Shown in pieces: positions 1 through 7,805 of a stretch of 8,111 nt of DNA. Every line of letters begins with the position of its first letter. Positions within the stretch are counted from its first letter, which is position 1. The DNA is from Comamonadaceae bacterium. GTDB taxonomy: Bacteria; Pseudomonadota; Gammaproteobacteria; Burkholderiales; Burkholderiaceae. The position numbers and the translations under genes are program-made. The notes beneath the pieces were generated by a model. The model did not search any database. It was not told where the DNA came from and saw nothing but the letters and a program-made list of their open reading frames with translations. The stretch is from the NCBI GenBank assembly GCA_947505915.1, contig CANNNH010000054.1, positions 1 to 8,111 of the forward strand. Reading direction: 5' to 3'.

Positions 1-191
1 AGGCCGGACCAGTTGCCGCTGGAGTCAGCAGCAGAAAAGCCAGCCAGGCCGGTGTTGACACCGCAGACCACTTGGCCGCGGGCCTTGACGGCGTCTAAAG
101 TTTTGCCAGCGTGGGCAGGAAGTGCGGCGGCCAAGGCGAAGCCGGCGGCAGCCAGAGCCAGCAGGCCCCGTTTTTGAGTGAAGTTGAACAA
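1..191 (-). CDS. aapJ: General L-amino-acid ABC transporter periplasmic binding protein, AapJ type (5' part only)
   Basis: The minus strand from 191 encodes a partial protein of 63 complete residues, cut by the window edge. It opens with a typical Sec signal peptide: MFNFTQKR, then a hydrophobic run (about residues 10-25) and a likely cleavage site AHA|G near residue 28. The mature start, TLDAVKARGQVVCGVNTGLA followed by GFSAADSSGNWSG, closely matches the start of AapJ-family solute-binding proteins, which capture amino acids in the periplasm for the AapQMP transporter. The start is TTG at 191-189. GGAG at 201-198 lies 6 nt upstream, the frame is closed by TAA at 224-222, and there is no ATG between. 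An overlapping frame from ATG 213 stops early and gives no recognisable protein. Family assignment is from remembered consensus; the transporter genes would lie beyond the left edge. Confidence 0.87.
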   Translation of the reverse strand, partial: MFNFTQKRGLLALAAAGFALAAALPAHAGKTLDAVKARGQVVCGVNTGLAGFSAADSSGNWSG

Positions 192-227
192 GTTGATCTC
201 CAGTAGATGACATGAAGCGAATTAGCC

Positions 228-243
228 AGCACGATGTGTGCCA
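228..243 (-). promoter_or_regulatory. Candidate sigma-54 (-24/-12) promoter for aapJ
   Basis: Read on the minus strand, the sequence is TGGCACACATCGTGCT. Compared with the sigma-54 consensus TGGCACG-N4-TTGCW it matches all of TGGCAC and the TGCT end, with the required GG-N10-GC spacing. The invariant GG is at 242-241 and GC at 230-229. The predicted transcription start is near 217, giving a leader of about 26 nt that contains the GGAG ribosome-binding site and the TTG start of aapJ. Sigma-54 control fits an amino-acid uptake gene of the nitrogen-scavenging type. No transcription evidence is available. Confidence 0.65.
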
Positions 244-293
244 GTGGCGGAATGCTAACTCAGCGGCAACCCGATTGCGGGGCGAGAAATGGT

Positions 294-311
294 GTTTGTC
301 CTAGGACAAAC
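294..311. promoter_or_regulatory. Perfect 18-bp palindrome, possible activator-binding site
   Basis: GTTTGTCCTAGGACAAAC is identical to its own reverse complement over 18 bp, centred between 302 and 303. The centre lies about 85 bp upstream of the transcription start predicted from the sigma-54 element, a usual distance for an enhancer-binding regulator. It does not resemble the NtrC site (GCAC...GTGC halves), so the protein that binds it is unknown. A dimeric repressor operator is the main alternative. Confidence 0.5.
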
Positions 312-384
312 CCTTGTTGCCCGAGCCGCATGCTTTTTTTGCATAAAGTTATGTGGAGGCTTGCCGTGGCGGCGCAGTGTGCTG

Positions 385-401
385 TGCCCGTCATGCGGGC
401 A
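385..401 (-). terminator. Weak hairpin just after recQ
   Basis: A 6-bp stem (TGCCCG at 385-390 with CGGGCA at 396-401) encloses a 5-nt loop, beginning 3 nt after the recQ stop codon. No U-tract follows on the minus strand, so this is a poor intrinsic terminator at best. It may only protect the mRNA 3' end. Confidence 0.25.
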
Positions 402-403
402 AA

Positions 404-2278
404 TCAGGCTAAAGCGGTGCAGACGCGAATGACTTCGGCACCATAGGCGTGCAGCTTCTTGCTGCCCATGCCGCTGATGCCCTCCAGGTCGGCCAGGTCC
501 TGCGGCGCTTTGTCGGCAATCGCGCGCAGCGTGGCGTCGTGAAAAATCACAAAGGCCGGCAGGTTGTGTTCGCGCGCGACTTCGGCGCGCCAGGCCTTGA
601 GCCGGCCCAGGCGCTCCAGCGCGCCGGCGTTCAGGCTGGCCTCGGCCATGCCCTTGACGGAGGTCTTGGTCGGTTTGCTGCTGCGTTTCTTGCGGGCGAC
701 ACCGGGAGCTTGCTCGCGCAGCATCAACGAGACTTCGCCGCGCAAAACGGCGCGCGCGTCGGGCAGCAGCTCCAGCGTGCTGAAAGCTTCGCTGTCCACA
801 CGCACCATGTTTTTGGCAATCAGCTGACGCAGCACGCCGCGCCACTGCGCTTCAGCCAGGTCGGCGCCTATGCCGAAGGTGCTGAGCTTGTCGTGCGCGT
901 ACTGCGCCACTTTGTCGGTGGCTTTGCCGCGCAAAATATCCATGATGTGACCGGCGCCAAAGCTGATGCCGCTGGCCTGCTGCACGCGGTAAATGCAGCT
1001 GAGCATCTTGCGCGCCGCGTCGGTGGCGTCCCACACCGCCGGCGGCGTCAGGCAGTTGTCGCAATTCATGCAGGGCTGGCTGTCTTCGCCAAAATAGCGC
1101 AGCAGGCTCACGCGCCGGCAGTGCGTGTCTTCGGCCAGCGTGAGCAGTGCGTCAAGCTTGCCGCGCATGACCTGTTTGAACTCCTCGCTAGCGACTTCGC
1201 TGGTGTCTATCATGCGGCGCTGGTTGACCACGTCCTGCAGGCCGTAGACCATCCAGGCGTTGGCCGGCAGGCCGTCGCGGCCGGCGCGGCCGGTCTCCTG
1301 GTAGTAGCCCTCAATGTTTTTGGGCATGTCCAGGTGCGCCACAAAGCGCACATCGGGCTTGTCAATGCCCATGCCAAACGCAATGGTGGCCACCATGATC
1401 ATGCCGTCATCGCGCAAAAAACGGTCTTGCCGCTGCTGGCGCACCGAAGCGTCCAGGCCCGCGTGGTAGGCCATGGCCTGCAGGCCGGCGTCTTGCAGCA
1501 TGTCGGCAATTTCTTCGACCCGCTTGCGCGACTGGCAGTACACGATGCCGGCCTCGCCGGCGTGCTCGGACTCGATGAAGCGCAGCAGCTGGCGCGTCGG
1601 GTCGGTTTTTTCGACGATGCTGTAGCGGATATTGGGCCGGTCAAAGCTGCTGATGAATTCGCGCGCGTCTTCCAGCTTGAGCCGCTCGACCATGTCCTGG
1701 CGCGTCAACGCGTCGGCGGTGGCGGTGAGCGCCATGCGCGGCACGTCGGGAAAGCTTTCATGCAGCAGGCTGAGCGAGCGGTATTCGGGTCTGAAGTCGT
1801 GGCCCCATTGGCTCACGCAATGCGCCTCGTCAATCGCAAACAGGCTGAGCAGGCCGCGCTCGTGCAGCGAGGTCAGCAAGCCCTTCATGCGCGGCGTGTT
1901 GATGCGCTCGGGCGCGGCATACAGCAGCGTCAGCTCATTGCGCAGCAGCTGCTTTTCGAGTGCGCTGCTTTCTTCTTGTGTTTGCGTGGAGTTCAAAAAC
2001 GCGGCCGACACACCGGCCTCGTGTAGCGCGCCCACCTGGTCGTGCATCAGCGCGATCAGCGGCGAAATAACGATGGTCACGCCGTGGCCGGCCTGCTGGC
2101 GCGCAATGGCGGGAATCTGGTAACACAGCGACTTACCGCCGCCGGTGGGCATCAAGACCAGCGCGTCGCCGCCGGCCACAGCATGGTTGACGATGGCCTC
2201 CTGCGGGCCGCGAAAGCTGTTGTAGCCGAAGACCTCACCCAGAATGTCCAGCGGCGAAGCCGGCGCCCCAGCACTCAC
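404..2278 (-). CDS. recQ: ATP-dependent DNA helicase RecQ
   Basis: This 624-residue protein is a full-length RecQ-family 3'-5' DNA helicase, which unwinds recombination and repair intermediates (RecF pathway). Visible landmarks are Walker A MPTGGGKS (43-50), the DEAH box (150-153, in [20 protein letters not shown]), the TATA motif (near 185), motif V (around 298-306, [12 protein letters not shown]) and motif [12 protein letters not shown] (327-336). The zinc-binding cysteines are C387, C403, C406 and C409. A winged-helix region follows, then a C-terminal HRDC domain (about 553-624). Length and motif order match bacterial RecQ. The start is GTG at 2278-2276, overlapping the rhodanese stop in the sequence GTGA. 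That suggests co-transcription and translational coupling from the upstream gene, since only a weak GGGA lies upstream. Nothing appears truncated. Confidence 0.96.
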   Translation of the reverse strand: MSAGAPASPLDILGEVFGYNSFRGPQEAIVNHAVAGGDALVLMPTGGGKSLCYQIPAIARQQAGHGVTIVISPLIALMHDQVGALHEAGVSAAFLNSTQTQEESSALEKQLLRNELTLLYAAPERINTPRMKGLLTSLHERGLLSLFAIDEAHCVSQWGHDFRPEYRSLSLLHESFPDVPRMALTATADALTRQDMVERLKLEDAREFISSFDRPNIRYSIVEKTDPTRQLLRFIESEHAGEAGIVYCQSRKRVEEIADMLQDAGLQAMAYHAGLDASVRQQRQDRFLRDDGMIMVATIAFGMGIDKPDVRFVAHLDMPKNIEGYYQETGRAGRDGLPANAWMVYGLQDVVNQRRMIDTSEVASEEFKQVMRGKLDALLTLAEDTHCRRVSLLRYFGEDSQPCMNCDNCLTPPAVWDATDAARKMLSCIYRVQQASGISFGAGHIMDILRGKATDKVAQYAHDKLSTFGIGADLAEAQWRGVLRQLIAKNMVRVDSEAFSTLELLPDARAVLRGEVSLMLREQAPGVARKKRSSKPTKTSVKGMAEASLNAGALERLGRLKAWRAEVAREHNLPAFVIFHDATLRAIADKAPQDLADLEGISGMGSKKLHAYGAEVIRVCTALA

Positions 2279-2667
2279 ATCTGTTCCCAGGGCAGGCCTT
2301 CAAAGCGCCAGCCCGACAGCGTGGAGCGGCGGAACTGCGCATCGAGCTCGCCTTCAAAGCCGTGCACCACATGCGCCACGTTGGCAAAGCCGGCGTCTTC
2401 AAGCGCCTTGCCGGCGTCCATCGTGCGCTGGCCGGAGCGGCAGATCAGCAGCACCGGCTGCGTTTTGTCTTGCGCCTCGCGCGCCACGGCGGCCGCGAAA
2501 GCAGCCGGATCGGCTTGCAGCTCGGGGTATTCATACCAGGGCACATTGACCACGCCGGGCGGTCGCCCCACGTAGAGCGACTCAATTTCCATGCGCACAT
2601 CCACAAACAAAACATCGGGCTGGCTTTGCACATATTGCCAAGCTTCTTGGGGCTGCAGGTTTTTCAT
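2275..2667 (-). CDS. Rhodanese-like domain protein (putative sulfurtransferase)
   Basis: This 130-residue protein is a single rhodanese domain, the fold that carries sulfur as a cysteine persulfide or that acts as a binding module. The fold's hallmarks are visible: VLFVDVR (19-25) at the first strand, a G-VNVPW segment (38-44), and the active-site loop CRSGQR (76-81) with catalytic C76, followed by the conserved helix [14 protein letters not shown] and the HGFEGE turn (102-107). There is no signal peptide, so it should be cytoplasmic. It begins at ATG 2667 with no clear ribosome-binding site. Its stop overlaps the GTG of recQ by 4 nt, so the two form an operon, although no functional link to the helicase is evident. 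The acceptor of the sulfur cannot be told from sequence. Confidence 0.88.
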   Translation of the reverse strand: MKNLQPQEAWQYVQSQPDVLFVDVRMEIESLYVGRPPGVVNVPWYEYPELQADPAAFAAAVAREAQDKTQPVLLICRSGQRTMDAGKALEDAGFANVAHVVHGFEGELDAQFRRSTLSGWRFEGLPWEQM

Positions 2668-2712
2668 CGCTTAAAGGTCACCAGGGCGGTTCACACAAAG
2701 CACCTATTGTCA

Positions 2713-2748
2713 GGCCAAAGAAGCCTTTTTTGCCGGCTGCCTTTGGCC
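2713..2748. repeat. Inverted repeat in the divergent rhodanese/metH1 intergenic region
   Basis: GGCCAAAG (2713-2720) and CTTTGGCC (2741-2748) are perfect reverse complements. Inside them AGCC (2722-2725) pairs with GGCT (2735-2738), giving an interrupted 12-bp stem around a T-rich loop. The element sits between two divergent start codons 102 bp apart and covers the expected -35 region of the metH1 promoter. It could be an operator or a structured leader for the minus-strand operon. The arms match no regulator site known to me. Confidence 0.5.
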
Positions 2749-2757
2749 GCGCCATCC

Positions 2758-2763
2758 TACAAT
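2758..2763 (+). promoter_or_regulatory. Candidate -10 box of metH1, predicting a leaderless mRNA
   Basis: TACAAT is one base from the sigma-70 consensus TATAAT and ends 6 nt before the metH1 ATG. Transcription would start at or next to the A of that codon. No Shine-Dalgarno sequence is present. A convincing -35 at 17 bp spacing is not visible; that position falls within the inverted repeat at 2713-2748. Confidence 0.5.
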
Positions 2764-2769
2764 TGCGCC

Positions 2770-3816
2770 ATGCCTTCACCCATCTACACCCGCGCCCAAG
2801 CCCTGCCTGCCTTGCTGCAGCAGCGCATCGCCATTCTCGACGGCGCCATGGGCACCATGATCCAGCGCTTCAAGCTCAATGAAGCGCAGTACCGCGGTGA
2901 TCGTTTCAAGGACTTTCACAAAGACGTCAAAGGCAACAACGAGCTGCTCAGCCTCACGCGCCCCGACGTCATTGGTGACATTCACGAAGGCTACCTAGCC
3001 GCGGGCGCGGACTTGATTGAGACCAACACCTTTGGCGCCACCACCGTGGCCCAGGCCGACTACGATATGGCCAGCCTGGCCATCGAGATGAACTACGAAT
3101 CCGCCCGCATCGCCCGCGCTGCTTGCGACAAATTCTCTACGCCCGATAAACCGCGCTTCGTGGTTGGCGCCCTCGGCCCCACGCCCAAGACCGCCAGCAT
3201 CAGCCCAGACGTCAACGACCCGGGCGCGCGCAACACCAGCTTTGAAGAGCTGCGCCAGGCCTATTACGAGCAGACCGAAGCGCTGGTTAAGGGCGGCAGC
3301 GACGTGCTGCTGGTCGAAACCGTTTTTGACACGCTCAACGCCAAGGCCGCGCTGTTTGCCATCGACGAGTACTTTGACAACTCGGGCGAGCGCCTGCCGC
3401 TCATCATCAGCGGCACCGTGACCGACGCCTCCGGCCGCATTTTGAGCGGGCAAACGGTGACGGCTTTTTGGCACAGCGTGCGCCACGCCCAACCATTGGC
3501 CATCGGCCTGAACTGCGCGCTGGGCGCCACGCTCATGCGCCCCTACATCCAGGAACTCGCCCGCGTCGCCGGCGACACATTCATCAGCTGCTATCCCAAC
3601 GCCGGCCTGCCCAACCCCATGAGTGAGACCGGCTTTGACGAAACCCCCGACGTCACCAGCCGCCTGCTGCGCGAGTTTGCGGCCGAAGGCCTGGTCAACA
3701 TCGTCGGCGGCTGCTGCGGCACCACGCCAGAGCACATAGGCGCCATCCACCTGGCCGTCGCGCCCCTGGGCCCGCGATCCCTGAGTGCCGGGGTGTTTTA
3801 CAAAGAAGCGGCTTGA
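2770..3816 (+). CDS. metH1: Methionine synthase homocysteine-binding module (split MetH, first part)
   Basis: The 348-residue product corresponds to the N-terminal module of cobalamin-dependent methionine synthase, which binds zinc and activates homocysteine for methyl transfer from methylcobalamin. It shows [12 protein letters not shown] (21-32), ETNTFGAT (84-91), GALGPTPK (133-140), and the three zinc cysteines C249 (GLNCALGA) plus C315 and C316 ([11 protein letters not shown]). These sit almost where E. coli MetH has Cys247, Cys310 and Cys311. The protein ends after this domain, so the pterin-, cobalamin- and SAM-binding modules must come from the separate metH2 beginning at 7911. The ATG at 2770 was chosen because the family N-terminus starts there; the frame stays open to 2362 only as an overlap with the rhodanese gene. 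A stand-alone betaine- or SMM-dependent methyltransferase is a less likely reading, given the metH2 neighbour. Confidence 0.93.
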   Translation: MPSPIYTRAQALPALLQQRIAILDGAMGTMIQRFKLNEAQYRGDRFKDFHKDVKGNNELLSLTRPDVIGDIHEGYLAAGADLIETNTFGATTVAQADYDMASLAIEMNYESARIARAACDKFSTPDKPRFVVGALGPTPKTASISPDVNDPGARNTSFEELRQAYYEQTEALVKGGSDVLLVETVFDTLNAKAALFAIDEYFDNSGERLPLIISGTVTDASGRILSGQTVTAFWHSVRHAQPLAIGLNCALGATLMRPYIQELARVAGDTFISCYPNAGLPNPMSETGFDETPDVTSRLLREFAAEGLVNIVGGCCGTTPEHIGAIHLAVAPLGPRSLSAGVFYKEAA

Positions 3817-4115
3817 GTTTCTGGCGGCCCGCCCTCCCGCTGGCCGCTGTGCAAGCCTTGCTGCTTGCGGTGCTGGCGCTCACCGGCTGCGGCCAGCAGC
3901 TCCCCTCCTGGGACAGCCGGCTCTCCGGCAAGATCACCGGCCAGTACCCCGATTACCGCGTCAGCGTGATCGCCCCAGGCCAGCTGCGCGTGGAGCGGCC
4001 CGGCATGCCGGCGCAAACCGTGGAAGTCGAGCCCATCGCCCAACACTGCCTGCGCGGCCCCAGGGACTGCGGCTACGCGGTAGAGCAGATGTTGCTGGTG
4101 CTGCGCGATCCCTGA
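3813..4115 (+). CDS. Small predicted lipoprotein of unknown function
   Basis: The 100-residue product has a short positively charged start (MSFWRP), a hydrophobic segment (about 7-23) and a lipobox LTGC ending at C26, so it is predicted to be exported and lipid-anchored. The mature part (27-100) contains a [20 protein letters not shown] stretch suggestive of small beta-strands. It also has two later cysteines (C79 and C86, in [12 protein letters not shown]) that could form a disulfide. I recognise no family. It starts at TTG 3813, with the metH1 stop embedded in the shared TTGA, so it is probably translated by coupling to metH1. The unusual start and small size leave some doubt, but the signal and lipobox are clear. 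Confidence 0.72.
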   Translation: MSFWRPALPLAAVQALLLAVLALTGCGQQLPSWDSRLSGKITGQYPDYRVSVIAPGQLRVERPGMPAQTVEVEPIAQHCLRGPRDCGYAVEQMLLVLRDP

Positions 4116-4149
4116 TACGCTTGGAGGTAATTAAAAAAGGCTACAGCCC

Positions 4150-5721
4150 ATGCTCGAAGACATTAAAAAGACCCTCTGGGCTTCGGCCGACAAACTCCGC
4201 GCCAACATGGACGCCGCCGAATACAAGCATTTGGTGCTCGGCCTTATCTTCGTCAAATACATCTCTGACGCCTTTGTGGCCCGCCAAGCCGAGCTAACTT
4301 TGCGCCTTCGCGATCCAGCCGACGAACTGTTCTACGGCAACGCCACCGACGAAGACATTGCCGCCGAACTGGAAGACCGCGACTACTACACCAGCGAAAA
4401 CGTCTTTTGGGTACCAGAAGGCGCGCGCTGGGAAGCCCTGCGCGCCGCCGCACCTCAGCCCGACATTGGCAAGCGCGTTGACGACGCGCTGACCGTGATC
4501 GAAGCCGACAACCCCAAGCTCAAAGGCATTCTCGACAAACGCTTTGCCCGCGCCCAATTGCCTGACGGCAAGCTGGGCGAGTTGGTCAACCTGATCTCCA
4601 CCATCGGCTTTGGTGACGACCCTTCTAAGGCCCGCGACATCTTGGGCCAGGTCTACGAATATTTCTTGGGCATGTTTGCCAGCGCCGAGGGCAAGCGGGG
4701 CGGACAGTTCTACACGCCCGCCAGCATTGTCAAAACACTGGTGGCCGTGCTCTCACCAAGCAAAGGCCAGATTTACGACCCCTGTTGCGGTTCGAGCGGC
4801 ATGTTCGTGCAGTCTGAAAAGTTCATCGAAGACCACGGCGGCAAGCTGGGCGATGTGTCCATCTACGGCCAAGAGGCTAACCCCACCACCTGGCGCTTGG
4901 CGGCGATGAACCTCGTCATTCGCGGCATGGACTACAACCTGGGCAAAGAACCCGCCGACACCTTCACCCGCAACCAACACCCTGACTTGCGCGCTGACTA
5001 TTGCTTGGCCAACCCGCCTTTCAACATCAGCGACTGGTGGCACCCCAGCCTGGACGGTGACGCCCGCTGGGAATACGGCACACCCCCGCAAGGCAACGCC
5101 AACTACGCCTGGCTGCAACACATCCTGCACCACCTCAAGCCCACGGGCAGGGCGGGCATTGTGCTGGCCAACGGCTCCATGAGTTCCAGCCAAAACAGCG
5201 AAGGCCAAATCCGCGCTGCGATGGTGGACGCCGATGTGGTCGAAGTAATGATTGCCCTGCCGGGCCAACTGTTCTTCAACACGCAAATCCCCGCGTGCTT
5301 GTGGTTCTTGGCCAAACAGAAAAAGCGCAAAGGCGAAGTGCTGTTCATCGACGCCCGCAAACAAGCCACCATGATCAGCCGTGTGCAAAGTGAGCTGACT
5401 GACGAAATTATTGAACGCATCAGCCAAACGGTGGCCGCGTGGCGCAACTCAAACACCGTTCGTGCTGAGCCTGTCGAAGCACAGGCCTACCAAGACATTC
5501 CAGGCTTTTGCCGCAGCGTGCCCCTGGCCGAAATCGCCCAACACGGCCACGTGCTCACCCCCGGCCGCTACGTGGGCGCGGAAGAGGTGGAAGACGACGA
5601 CGAAGCCTTTGCCGACAAGATGCAAACACTCACCGCCAAGCTGGGCGAGCAAATGGCCAAAGGCGCAGAGCTGGACGCACTCATCCGCCAGAAGCTGGGG
5701 GGGCTAGGGTATGAGTTCTGA
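4150..5721 (+). CDS. hsdM: Type I restriction-modification system DNA methyltransferase subunit HsdM
   Basis: The 523-residue protein is the N6-adenine methyltransferase subunit of a type I restriction-modification enzyme. With HsdS it methylates host sites; with HsdR it forms the cleaving complex. It shows the helical N-terminal domain (about 1-160, with [18 protein letters not shown]), GGQFYTP (184-190), the SAM-binding motif [11 protein letters not shown] (210-219), the catalytic motif IV NPPF (288-291), and a C-terminal helical region ending at 523. Length is ordinary. AAAAGG about 9 nt before ATG 4150 can serve as ribosome-binding site; a stronger GGAGGT at 4123-4128 is too far away. Its stop overlaps the next gene by 11 nt. 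Residues 436-444 (TVRAEPVEA) come from a REP-like repeat and lie between the catalytic core and the C-terminal part, so activity may be kept. Confidence 0.95.
   Translation: MLEDIKKTLWASADKLRANMDAAEYKHLVLGLIFVKYISDAFVARQAELTLRLRDPADELFYGNATDEDIAAELEDRDYYTSENVFWVPEGARWEALRAAAPQPDIGKRVDDALTVIEADNPKLKGILDKRFARAQLPDGKLGELVNLISTIGFGDDPSKARDILGQVYEYFLGMFASAEGKRGGQFYTPASIVKTLVAVLSPSKGQIYDPCCGSSGMFVQSEKFIEDHGGKLGDVSIYGQEANPTTWRLAAMNLVIRGMDYNLGKEPADTFTRNQHPDLRADYCLANPPFNISDWWHPSLDGDARWEYGTPPQGNANYAWLQHILHHLKPTGRAGIVLANGSMSSSQNSEGQIRAAMVDADVVEVMIALPGQLFFNTQIPACLWFLAKQKKRKGEVLFIDARKQATMISRVQSELTDEIIERISQTVAAWRNSNTVRAEPVEAQAYQDIPGFCRSVPLAEIAQHGHVLTPGRYVGAEEVEDDDEAFADKMQTLTAKLGEQMAKGAELDALIRQKLGGLGYEF
5456..5482. 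repeat. REP-type repeat fragment inside hsdM
   Basis: The stretch contains GTTCGTGCTGAGCCTGTCGA and continues AGCAC. This matches from memory a short palindromic repeat scattered through many beta- and gammaproteobacterial genomes, which translates as TVRAEPVEA in this frame and FVLSLSKH in another. GTGCT (5462-5466) pairs with AGCAC (5478-5482), giving the hairpin core. It is in frame, adding roughly nine residues between WRNSN and YQDIPGF. No second copy was seen in the window. Confidence 0.7.
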
Positions 5722-7771
5722 GTGGCCTAGAGTTTCGCTGCGGAGTTTTGCGGACTTGCTCGCTGGATTCGCATTCAAGAGCAGCGGCTACACGGAAAAC
5801 TCTCAAGACGTTCGTCTCTTGCGTGGTGACAATATCGCGCCGGGCAGGGTGAGATGGGATGGTGTCAAGCGTTGGCCCAAAAATTGTGGAGTCGATCTCG
5901 CTAGATATGCCCTCCAGCCCGGTGATGTGGTGCTGGCCATGGATCGCCCTTGGATTCCTGCCGGCCTGAAGGTTGCTCAAACATCAGAGATCGACACACC
6001 TAGCTATCTTGTTCAGCGGGTAGCTCGATTACGTACAGGCTCGGGAGCTGATTGCGACTTCCTGTTTTCGCTTCTCTCTGCTCCTGAATTTGAAGCGTAC
6101 ATACAGAACGCAACGACTGGCACCGCTGTTCCTCATATCAGTGCAAAGCAGATTCTTGATTATGAGTTCCGACTTCCTCCGGCAAGCGTGAGGGCGGAAG
6201 TTGGCGCGCTATTAGCTGCCATCAATAATCGCATCACCCTCCTACGCGAAACCAACACCACCCTCGAAGCCATCGCCCAAGCCCTGTTCAAGTCCTGGTT
6301 CGTGGACTTCGACCCCGTCCACGCCAAGATGCAAGGCCGCGCCCCCGAAGGCATGATTGATGCCACCGCCGCCCTGTTCCCCGACAGCTTTGAAGAGTCG
6401 GAGTTGGGGGATGTGCCGAAGGGGTGGCATGTTAAATCGTTGGATGATGTGGCTTCATTTCTCAATGGTTTGGCTTTACAAAAGTTCCCACCAACAGGTG
6501 ATAACGATTTGCCAGTGATCAAGATTGCGCAACTGCGAAAGGGTGACACAGTTGGCGGAGTCTTGGCTTCAAGGTCAATCAAGCCGCTCACGGGTTTTGA
6601 TGCGCCCTGCGTGCACACTCTGTATGTGGACAAGCCCATGAAGGGCCACAGCCTGATGCAGGCGATTGCCCGCGTGAACCGCGTGTTCAAAGAAAAGCAA
6701 GGCGGCCTGGTGGTGGACTACATCGGCATTGGTGAAGACCTTAAAGCCGCCATGAAGGAATACACCGCGAGCAAAGGTCGGGGCAAGCCCACGGTGGACG
6801 CGCGCGAAGCGCTGGCCGTTTTGCTGGAAAAGCTGGATGTACTGGGCGCCATGTTGCACGGCTTTGACTATTCAGGCTTTTTGACGGGCGGGCACAAGAC
6901 GCTGGCTGGCGCCGCCAACCACGTGCTGGGCCTCAAGTCAGACAAAGAGCGTGACGGTAAAAAGCGTTTTGCTGACCACGCGCTCGCCATGAGCCAGGCC
7001 TTTAGCCTGTGCTGCACCCTGGACGAGGCCAAAGCGCATCGCAATGAGGTGGCTTTCATGCAAGCGGTCAAAGTGATCCTGACCAAGCGCGAGGCCAGCG
7101 CCCAGCGCAAGACTGACGAAGCCCGCGACTTGGCCATCCGCCAGATCATCAACTCGGCGGTGGTCTCGGGCGAGGTGGTGGACATTTTTGCCGCTGTGGG
7201 TCTGGACAAGCCCAATATCGGATTGTTGGACGATGCGTTTTTGGCGCAGGTGAACAACCTGCCCGAGAAGAATTTGGCCGTAGAGCTGCTGGAGCGGCTG
7301 CTGCAAGGCGAGATCAAAAGCCGCTTTGCCACCAACGTGGTGCAAGACCGCAAGTTCAGCGACTTGCTGGCCGACGTGATTCGCCGCTATCAAAACCGCA
7401 GCATTGAAACCGCGCAGGTGATGGAAGAGCTGATCGCCATGGCCAAGAAGTTCCGCGAAGCCGCGGGCCGGGGCGAAACATTGGGGCTGGGCGACGATGA
7501 AGTGAAGTTTTACGACGCCCTGGCCAACAACGAATCGGCAGTGCGGGAGTTGCAAGACGAGACGCTGAAAAAAATCGCCCAGGAACTCACGGCCAACCTG
7601 CGCGAAAACCTGACCGTGGATTGGTCAGAGCGCGAGAGCGTACGTGCCAAGTTGCGGCTGATGGTCAGGCGCATATTGCGTAAGTACAAATACCCGCCCG
7701 ATCTGGCCGATGCCGCTGTGGAGTTGGTGCTGGAGCAAGCCGAAAGCCTAGGTCAGGAATGGGCGGGTTGA
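5711..7771 (+). CDS. In-frame HsdS'-'HsdR chimera (remnant of hsdS and hsdR)
   Basis: One 686-residue frame joins two type I restriction subunits. Residues 1-292 are HsdS: a first target-recognition domain (about 5-155), the conserved helical spacer (about 157-200, with [20 protein letters not shown]), and the start of a second recognition domain (235-292, [14 protein letters not shown]). From residue 293 it becomes the C-terminal part of HsdR: motif V TGFDAP (294-299), motif [12 protein letters not shown] (317-326), and the helical C-terminal region that docks on the methyltransferase. Missing are the rest of HsdS and about the first 600 residues of a typical HsdR, including the nuclease, Walker A and DEAD-like motifs. 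ATG 5711 overlaps the hsdM stop by 11 nt, a normal hsdM-hsdS arrangement. The likely origin is an in-frame deletion between hsdS and hsdR. Restriction should be lost; methylation is uncertain. An assembly join at about 6587 is the main alternative. Confidence 0.88.
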   Translation: MSSEWPRVSLRSFADLLAGFAFKSSGYTENSQDVRLLRGDNIAPGRVRWDGVKRWPKNCGVDLARYALQPGDVVLAMDRPWIPAGLKVAQTSEIDTPSYLVQRVARLRTGSGADCDFLFSLLSAPEFEAYIQNATTGTAVPHISAKQILDYEFRLPPASVRAEVGALLAAINNRITLLRETNTTLEAIAQALFKSWFVDFDPVHAKMQGRAPEGMIDATAALFPDSFEESELGDVPKGWHVKSLDDVASFLNGLALQKFPPTGDNDLPVIKIAQLRKGDTVGGVLASRSIKPLTGFDAPCVHTLYVDKPMKGHSLMQAIARVNRVFKEKQGGLVVDYIGIGEDLKAAMKEYTASKGRGKPTVDAREALAVLLEKLDVLGAMLHGFDYSGFLTGGHKTLAGAANHVLGLKSDKERDGKKRFADHALAMSQAFSLCCTLDEAKAHRNEVAFMQAVKVILTKREASAQRKTDEARDLAIRQIINSAVVSGEVVDIFAAVGLDKPNIGLLDDAFLAQVNNLPEKNLAVELLERLLQGEIKSRFATNVVQDRKFSDLLADVIRRYQNRSIETAQVMEELIAMAKKFREAAGRGETLGLGDDEVKFYDALANNESAVRELQDETLKKIAQELTANLRENLTVDWSERESVRAKLRLMVRRILRKYKYPPDLADAAVELVLEQAESLGQEWAG
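6413..6592 (+). other. Truncated second HsdS recognition domain and fusion junction
   Basis: HsdS similarity runs through SRSIKP (287-292 of the chimera), where family members continue with a segment such as EYI...GDVLFSWSG. Here it passes at once into LTGFDAP, the HsdR motif V context. The switch therefore lies at about 6584-6592. Composition also changes: 6421-6480 is 26/60 G+C, whereas 6661-6720, within the HsdR part, is 36/60. No stop codon or frameshift is seen at the join. Confidence 0.75.
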
Positions 7772-7805
7772 TGTCCCTTCCGGCACCACCCCAGCCGTGA
7801 CCCGT

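Noticed and set aside
449..2026. 525-residue open frame on the plus strand opposite recQ
   Set aside because: It lies wholly antisense to a clear RecQ and has low-complexity composition rich in Ala, His, Val and Arg. Such frames are expected in GC-rich DNA.
2362..2769. Upstream extension of the metH1 frame
   Set aside because: The extension overlaps the rhodanese gene on the other strand and resembles no MetH sequence. The family N-terminus begins at ATG 2770.
2995..3750. 251-residue minus-strand open frame inside metH1
   Set aside because: It is antisense to well-conserved MetH1 codons, with no recognisable motifs or ribosome-binding site.
4092..4118. Possible hsdM promoter (TTGCTG and TGATAC)
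   Set aside because: The spacing is only 15 bp and both hexamers are weak, so it cannot be told from chance.
4753..5427. 224-residue minus-strand open frame inside hsdM
   Set aside because: It is a shadow of hsdM codon bias; motifs I and IV of HsdM lie on the opposite strand in this interval.
4116..7800. Mobile-element ends or direct repeats flanking the hsd genes
   Set aside because: Comparison of 4116-4149 with 7772-7800 shows no convincing repeat, and no integrase or transposase is present.
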